DNA of 64,000 nt from Bacillota bacterium (GTDB taxonomy: Bacteria; Bacillota; Clostridia; Oscillospirales; Acutalibacteraceae): NCBI GenBank assembly GCA_023391275.1, contig JAEWBE010000058.1, positions 8,782 through 72,781 on the forward strand, read 5' to 3'. This document shows, piece after piece, positions 60,211 to 64,000 of the stretch. Position 1 is the stretch's first letter. Every line of letters starts with the position of its first letter. The notes beneath the pieces were generated by a model that was not told where the DNA came from, made no database searches, and saw only the letters and a program-made list of their open reading frames with translations. Both the position numbers and the translations under genes were made by a program.

Positions 60211-60330
60211 GGATATGCAGACGAACAGACCACCTGCATCGCGCGGAGCAATCCGCTTAATGCTGCTCGGTTCCCCGCCTGACATGGTTCACGGCGCCCC
60301 GCCGTACAGAGCCCGCCCGCCTGCATATCC
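60211..60330 (-). ncRNA. ffs: Signal recognition particle RNA (4.5S type)
   Basis: On the minus strand the conserved domain IV core reads GAACCATGTCAGGCGGGGAA then CCGAGCAGCATTAAGC, matching the symmetric and asymmetric loops and GNRA-like apex bound by Ffh. The flanks GGATATGCAG and CTGCATATCC pair to close the rod, giving about 120 nt. A short AACGGT hairpin follows (60182-60197). The ends are set by pairing and are approximate. 60331-60504 holds nothing else recognisable. Confidence 0.85.
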
Positions 60331-60504
60331 TATTGCACGCATTTCTGCCTTGCTTTTAATAATCCAACTTCAATATTATAAACTATTCTGCCCGAAAAGA
60401 CAAGCTGTATTTATGGAAAATGAAATTCCATTGTGCTGCGCAGCCTGACTGTCACGCTGCCCCATGTTTTATTTCAAAACATTTAGACAAATATCGAACT
60501 GATA

Positions 60505-60555
60505 TTGACAATCCGCAAAAAAGTGATAAAATACATTTAGATTAATCTCTAAATG
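60505..60555 (+). promoter_or_regulatory. sdpR promoter and palindromic operator
   Basis: TTGACA at 60505-60510 and TAAAAT at 60527-60532 are 16 bp apart. CATTTAGA (60534-60541) and TCTAAATG (60548-60555) form a perfect inverted repeat covering the transcription start, suited to ArsR-type autorepression. Confidence 0.7.
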
Positions 60556-60570
60556 AAAGGAAGTGCTGCC

Positions 60571-60855
60571 TTGTCGTTTCCGGAAACATTTCGGGCACTC
60601 TCCGACCCTACGCGCCGGGAAATACTGAATCTTCTGAAAGACCGCTCGCTTTCCGCCGGTGAAATAGTCGGTCATTTCGATACGACGGGCGCAACAGTTT
60701 CCCACCATCTGAACATTTTAAAGAATGCGGATTTAATCACAGACAAACGAATGGGGAAATTTATTTACTATGAACTGAACCTGTCCGTTTTCGAGGAAGT
60801 GCTGAACTGGTTTAATGATTTTTTGGGCAAGGAGAGCCAAAATAATGAAAAGTAA
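60571..60855 (+). CDS. sdpR: ArsR family autorepressor, SdpR-like
   Basis: A 94-residue winged-helix repressor. SFPETFRALSDPTRREILNL and TTGATVSHHLNILKNADLI are the ArsR-type HTH without metal-binding cysteines, matching the SdpR group. The start is TTG at 60571, seven bases after AAAGGAAG; an ATG six codons earlier overlaps the ribosome site. It overlaps the SdpI gene. In Bacillus subtilis SdpR represses itself and sdpI. Confidence 0.88.
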   Translation: MSFPETFRALSDPTRREILNLLKDRSLSAGEIVGHFDTTGATVSHHLNILKNADLITDKRMGKFIYYELNLSVFEEVLNWFNDFLGKESQNNEK

Positions 60856-61489
60856 ACTGAGCAAATATCTTTATTGGCTGATCGCGATATTTCCATTCAT
60901 CCTTTCAGCGGCGTTTTATTCACGGCTGCCGGAACGGATGGCAATCCATTGGGATGCGGCAGGCAATGCAAATGGCTTCGCCTCAAAGACGATGGCAGCT
61001 TTCGGGGTGCCCGCACTTTTTGTAGCTGCCATCCTGTTTGTCAATTTCAGAATTTCAACCGACCCCAATCAGCAGAATATCGACCGTTCCCCCCAGCTAA
61101 AGCTCATCCGTAAATGGGGTGTCGCCGCCATCGCCAATCTGGGGCAGGGCGCAATGATTTTTAAAGCGATGAATTATAAATTTAACATCAGTACGTTCCT
61201 GCTCACTCTGGTTGGCTTGTTAATCATCGCCATGGGCAACTATCTTCCAAAATGCAAATACAATTATACGCTGGGCATTAAACTGCCATGGACACTGGCG
61301 AGCGAGGAAAACTGGAGGAAGACGCACCGCTTCGCGGGCTTTTTGTGGATTATCGGCGGAATATTTATGATTGTTTCCGCATTTGTGCCGTCTACATGGA
61401 TGATTATTTTTATTGTCCTCATTCTTGCGGCTGTTCCCGCCGCATACTCTTATTCCATTTATCGGAAAGAAAACCAAAGCAGCAAATAA
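60845..61489 (+). CDS. sdpI: SdpI family immunity/membrane protein
   Basis: A 214-residue membrane protein with about six hydrophobic segments. YSRLPERMAIHWDAAGNANG is the DUF1648/SdpI N-terminal motif, and GNYLPKCKYNYTLGIKLPWT with SEENWRKTHRFAG is the SdpI signature. In Bacillus it protects against the SdpC toxin and can sequester SdpR at the membrane. No sdpC-like toxin gene lies in this window. GGAGAG precedes the ATG. Confidence 0.9.
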   Translation: MKSKLSKYLYWLIAIFPFILSAAFYSRLPERMAIHWDAAGNANGFASKTMAAFGVPALFVAAILFVNFRISTDPNQQNIDRSPQLKLIRKWGVAAIANLGQGAMIFKAMNYKFNISTFLLTLVGLLIIAMGNYLPKCKYNYTLGIKLPWTLASEENWRKTHRFAGFLWIIGGIFMIVSAFVPSTWMIIFIVLILAAVPAAYSYSIYRKENQSSK

Positions 61490-61558
61490 TTTTTGGCGCT
61501 AACGATGGTTTTAAATGTATTGGTAAATTGCAATTAAGATGAACAGGAGCTGATTACT

Positions 61559-62362
61559 ATGATATCCTCTTCCGTTTTCGCTGCATTTATTTTTGCGGCT
61601 GCAGTGGAACTTGTCTTCCCTGTCGTACTTCTTCTGGTGCTGGGCCTGAAGAAAAAAATTTCCGTAAAACCAATGTTTTTCGGCGCGGCGGCTTTCTTCG
61701 TCTCCCAAATATGCCTGAGGATTCCCATCCTTCAGGTGCTGGGCGCACAGAGCTGGTACAAGTCGTTCGCCCTGAATATCATCCCTTATGTGCTTACCCT
61801 TGCGTTCACCGCGGGGTTATTCGAAGAAAGCGCCAGATACATAGGGGCGCGCCTGCTCAAGAATGAGCGCGCTTACCGTGATGCGGTTTCATTCGGCCTT
61901 GGTCACGGATTGTGCGAGGTGATTCTGATTACCGGAATGGCTCAGATCAACAATATCATCTACAGTACAATGATTAACAACGGCACCCTTGCCTCCAGCC
62001 TGCCGGCGGCAACGGCGAACCAGATTCTTTCCGTTATGCTTACAGCCACACCGGCCATGATTTTTATGGGGCTATGGGAACGCGTGTCCACGGTTTTGTT
62101 TCACGTATTTGCCACTGTTCTTATTTTCAAAGGAGTCAACGAGCATAAAATCCGCTATTACTTCTATGCCCTTGCCGCGCATACAGTATGTGATACAGCC
62201 GCCCCACTTCTGGCAAAATACGTGAATGCATGGGTCACTGAAATGGTTCTTTTTGTGATTGGCATTGCCGGGCTGATTTATGTGCTGAAAGTAAAGCCTT
62301 CGTTCCGACAAAAAAGCCTTGATGAACCGCCTGTTGCACCAACCATACAGGGAAACGTTTAG
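61559..62362 (+). CDS. YhfC family intramembrane protease-like protein
   Basis: A 267-residue protein with about eight membrane helices. FEESARYIGARLL and FGLGHGLCEVILITG give an E-E...H...E pattern in adjacent helices, and YALAAHTVCDTAAP a further histidine, the layout of the YhfC glutamic-type intramembrane protease family related to CAAX proteases. Substrate unknown. It follows sdpI by about 70 bp and ends at a bidirectional terminator. Confidence 0.8.
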   Translation: MISSSVFAAFIFAAAVELVFPVVLLLVLGLKKKISVKPMFFGAAAFFVSQICLRIPILQVLGAQSWYKSFALNIIPYVLTLAFTAGLFEESARYIGARLLKNERAYRDAVSFGLGHGLCEVILITGMAQINNIIYSTMINNGTLASSLPAATANQILSVMLTATPAMIFMGLWERVSTVLFHVFATVLIFKGVNEHKIRYYFYALAAHTVCDTAAPLLAKYVNAWVTEMVLFVIGIAGLIYVLKVKPSFRQKSLDEPPVAPTIQGNV

Positions 62363-62376
62363 AGCCGCCAAGCTGA

Positions 62377-62408
62377 AACAGGCAGGAGCAATTGCTCCTG
62401 CCTGTTTT
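62377..62408. terminator. Bidirectional terminator between convergent genes
   Basis: AACAGGCAGGAGC-AATT-GCTCCTGCCTGTT is a perfect stem with A and T runs on both sides, serving the plus-strand YhfC gene and the minus-strand pduL gene. Confidence 0.9.
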
Positions 62409-62421
62409 ATAAGTATTAAAA

Positions 62422-62988
62422 TCAGAGGATTACTTCGCCGTCAACAGTACCGGGCAGACCCGCCGCATTGGCTTCGTCGGTATCGATATGAACCGCAAGG
62501 CCGGCTGTTTTGCTGACACGTGCGATAACATCGCCGAAAATCAGCGCGCGTTCATTGTAATTGAGCTTAATCTGAATATTCTGGCCGTCTTTTACGCCGT
62601 ATTCCACTGCCTGCTCCGGGGTGAAGTGCGCGTGCCGTTTTGCGATCACTACGCCGTGATCAAGGGTGATTTCACCTTTCGGCCCAATCACTTTGCAGCC
62701 AGGCGTACCCGCCAGTTCACCGGACATGCGCAGCGGCGCATCAATGCCGATGGAACGGGCTTCCGTCTTTGCAAGCTCAATTTGAGTTTCCGGACGAACC
62801 GGGCCAAGGATGGACATTTTAATCGTGCTTTTCGGGCCAACTACTTCTACTTTTTCAACACAGGCAAACTGACCGACCTGTGAAAGTGCTTTTTTCGGGG
62901 TCAACTGCACTCCCTTGCCGAACAAAGTTTCCAAATCCTCCTGGGTAAGATGGATATGGCGCGCTGAGGTTTCTACCATAATCTTCAA
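62422..62988 (-). CDS. pduL: Phosphate propanoyltransferase / phosphotransacylase
   Basis: A 188-residue PduL-type enzyme interconverting acyl-CoA and acyl phosphate. VETSARHIHLTQEDLETLFG and VIAKRHAHFTPEQAVEYGV hold the two histidine-rich metal-binding motifs, and VRPETQIELAKTEARSIG is also characteristic. The start is TTG at 62988, nine bases after AGGAG; an ATG three codons upstream touches the ribosome site. No microcompartment genes are nearby, so it may be the general Pta for acetate, propionate or butyrate metabolism. Confidence 0.92.
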   Translation of the reverse strand: MKIMVETSARHIHLTQEDLETLFGKGVQLTPKKALSQVGQFACVEKVEVVGPKSTIKMSILGPVRPETQIELAKTEARSIGIDAPLRMSGELAGTPGCKVIGPKGEITLDHGVVIAKRHAHFTPEQAVEYGVKDGQNIQIKLNYNERALIFGDVIARVSKTAGLAVHIDTDEANAAGLPGTVDGEVIL

Positions 62989-63140
62989 TATGAACATCTC
63001 CTGTTATAAATTACCTATTTATTGTAACCGATCTTGTCGAAAATTACAATAAAAAGTACGGGATTGTTTTATCTGGCACAGATTTATAGTATAATTTTAT
63101 GGTATAATATAAAAAACAAGGAAGAAGGAGGGGTTCGGCA

Positions 63141-63713
63141 ATGTACCAGACCTGGGATGAACTGGAGTCCGCCTGCCTTGCGTGCCGCAAATGCGGTTTA
63201 TGCGAGGGCCGTACCCACGTTGTAGTGGGGGAAGGCAGCAAAGAGGCAAAGGTGCTGTTCATCGGCGAAGGGCCGGGGGAACAGGAAGACCTGCAGGGAA
63301 AACCGTTTGTAGGCAGAAGCGGCCAGCTGCTCGATAAAATGCTGGCGGCAGTCGACCTTGACCGTCATGAGAATATTTATATTGCGAATATTGTAAAATG
63401 CAGGCCGCCGAAAAACCGTGACCCGCTGCCGGAAGAACAGGATTTCTGCATTGACTGGCTGCGCAATCAGGTTGCTCTGCTCCGCCCGAAAATCATCGTA
63501 TGCCTCGGGCGGATTTCCGGAATGAAAATTATCAAGCCGGATTTAAAAATCATGAAAGAGCACGGTATTTTCTATGAGAAAAACGGCGTGCTGATGATGG
63601 CGACGCTACATCCCGCCGCGCTGCTGCGCAACCCCAACAACAAACCTGAAGCCTTTGACGATTTTATCAAACTGCGGGAAAAAATGCAGGAGCTTGGAAT
63701 CGGTCAGGCTTGA
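63141..63713 (+). CDS. Family 4 uracil-DNA glycosylase
   Basis: A 190-residue DNA repair enzyme that removes uracil from DNA. CLACRKCGLCEGR near residues 13-25 supplies cysteines for the 4Fe-4S cluster; FIGEGPGEQEDLQGKPFVG is motif A; IANIVKCRPPKNRDP and MATLHPAALLR are further family motifs, with the last cysteine ligands at about 87 and 103. An extended -10 (TGGTATAAT, TATAAT at 63103-63108) lies upstream and GGAGG precedes the ATG. Confidence 0.93.
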   Translation: MYQTWDELESACLACRKCGLCEGRTHVVVGEGSKEAKVLFIGEGPGEQEDLQGKPFVGRSGQLLDKMLAAVDLDRHENIYIANIVKCRPPKNRDPLPEEQDFCIDWLRNQVALLRPKIIVCLGRISGMKIIKPDLKIMKEHGIFYEKNGVLMMATLHPAALLRNPNNKPEAFDDFIKLREKMQELGIGQA

Positions 63714-63734
63714 TTCCCCCCAGAATAATGCAAA

Positions 63735-63776
63735 CAGGGCACCGTTACGGCTTTGACCGAAACGATGCCCTGCTTT
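63735..63776. terminator. Bidirectional terminator
   Basis: CAGGGCACCGTTACGG pairs with CCGAAACGATGCCCTG around CTTTGA (two mismatches), followed by CTTTT on the plus strand and preceded by AAA for the minus strand. It serves the glycosylase gene and the convergent thioredoxin-like gene. Confidence 0.8.
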
Positions 63777-63780
63777 TATA

Positions 63781-64000
63781 TTACCTCAGCGCGTCAATAA
63801 AAACCTGCTGAACTTTTTGTTTTGTGGGTACGCCCTCCATAACTTTTTCATTGCCCACGAAGAAAGTCGGCACATACCAATAGTCATAGCCCTTGATTTT
63901 CTCAGGCTCTTTGCTTTCTTCTATTACTTCAATCTGCACATTTTGATATTCCGGGTGCTCCCCTTTCAGTTCATCCATCATCTGAAAGGCCTGCCTGCAA
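63781..64000 (-). CDS. Thioredoxin/glutaredoxin-like protein, C-terminal part (partial)
   Basis: The last 73 or so residues of a thioredoxin-fold protein. The window edge cuts just after a cysteine (C-RQAFQMMDEL), probably the second of a CxxC pair. YVPTFFVGNEKVMEGVP carries the cis-proline that faces the active site, and QQVFIDALR is the final helix. The N-terminus lies beyond the window, so function cannot be narrowed. Confidence 0.75.
   Translation of the reverse strand, partial: CRQAFQMMDELKGEHPEYQNVQIEVIEESKEPEKIKGYDYWYVPTFFVGNEKVMEGVPTKQKVQQVFIDALR

Overview
The window looks like the chromosome of a low-to-mid GC Gram-positive anaerobe in Clostridia, probably Oscillospiraceae/Ruminococcaceae. 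The grounds are gene content and signals: a conserved ffs-dnaX-ybaB-recR block followed by smpB and ssrA, strong AGGAGG ribosome sites, frequent TTG starts, an SdpR/SdpI pair, PduL-type phosphotransacylase, and phage genes of the type found in clostridial prophages. The genus is inference; no rRNA or other species marker is present.

Layout. 1-1070: the N-terminal part of a PEP-synthase/rifampin-phosphotransferase-like gene and its TetR regulator with two palindromic operators. 1381-5693: an arsenic operon (arsR-arsD-arsA-acr3-arsC) with an ArsR-type operator over the promoter and a second promoter before arsD. 5803-10400: a MarR regulator and a heterodimeric multidrug ABC exporter with one degenerate ATP site. 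10399-13281: an EF-G/TetM-like ribosomal GTPase fused at its C-terminus to a YacP/Rae1-like NYN ribonuclease domain. 13424-22059: small minus-strand genes, then a TetR-controlled tripartite efflux operon (MacB-like ATPase, FtsX permease, HlyD-like adaptor, TolC-like protein). 22206-24799: a NifX-like protein, a 40-residue ORF, a DUF134 regulator with a striking 15-bp inverted repeat, and a NUDIX / DUF2726 / MazG-like cluster.

24810-43900 is a defective siphophage-type prophage, all on the minus strand: immunity pair (XRE repressor, ImmA protease), early genes, tail, lysis and two tandem serine recombinases. It carries two apparent deletion scars: a DUF2815-like gene cut after about 20 codons, and a ParB/DNA methyltransferase gene fused in frame to the C-terminal part of the major tail protein. 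No replication, terminase, portal or capsid gene remains. The tail chaperone keeps a textbook A_AAA_AAC -1 frameshift site. A pair of GTWAGC-N6-GCTTAC operators ties the XRE repressor to its own promoter and to the early promoter.

44233-56186 is a plus-strand defence island: type I restriction-modification (hsdM-hsdS-unknown 129 aa-hsdR) followed by McrB (with an EVE domain), McrC and an unrecognised 519-residue protein. hsdR has no standard start codon at the expected place (ATA). The island ends beside tandem 19-bp repeats and ssrA (tmRNA).

56466-64000 is conserved chromosome: ssrA, smpB (apparent ACG start), recR, ybaB, dnaX and SRP RNA on the minus strand, then sdpR-sdpI, a YhfC-family protease, pduL, a family-4 uracil-DNA glycosylase, and the end of a thioredoxin-like gene. 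No tRNA, rRNA or CRISPR array was seen. All family assignments come from reading motifs by eye, not from database searches.
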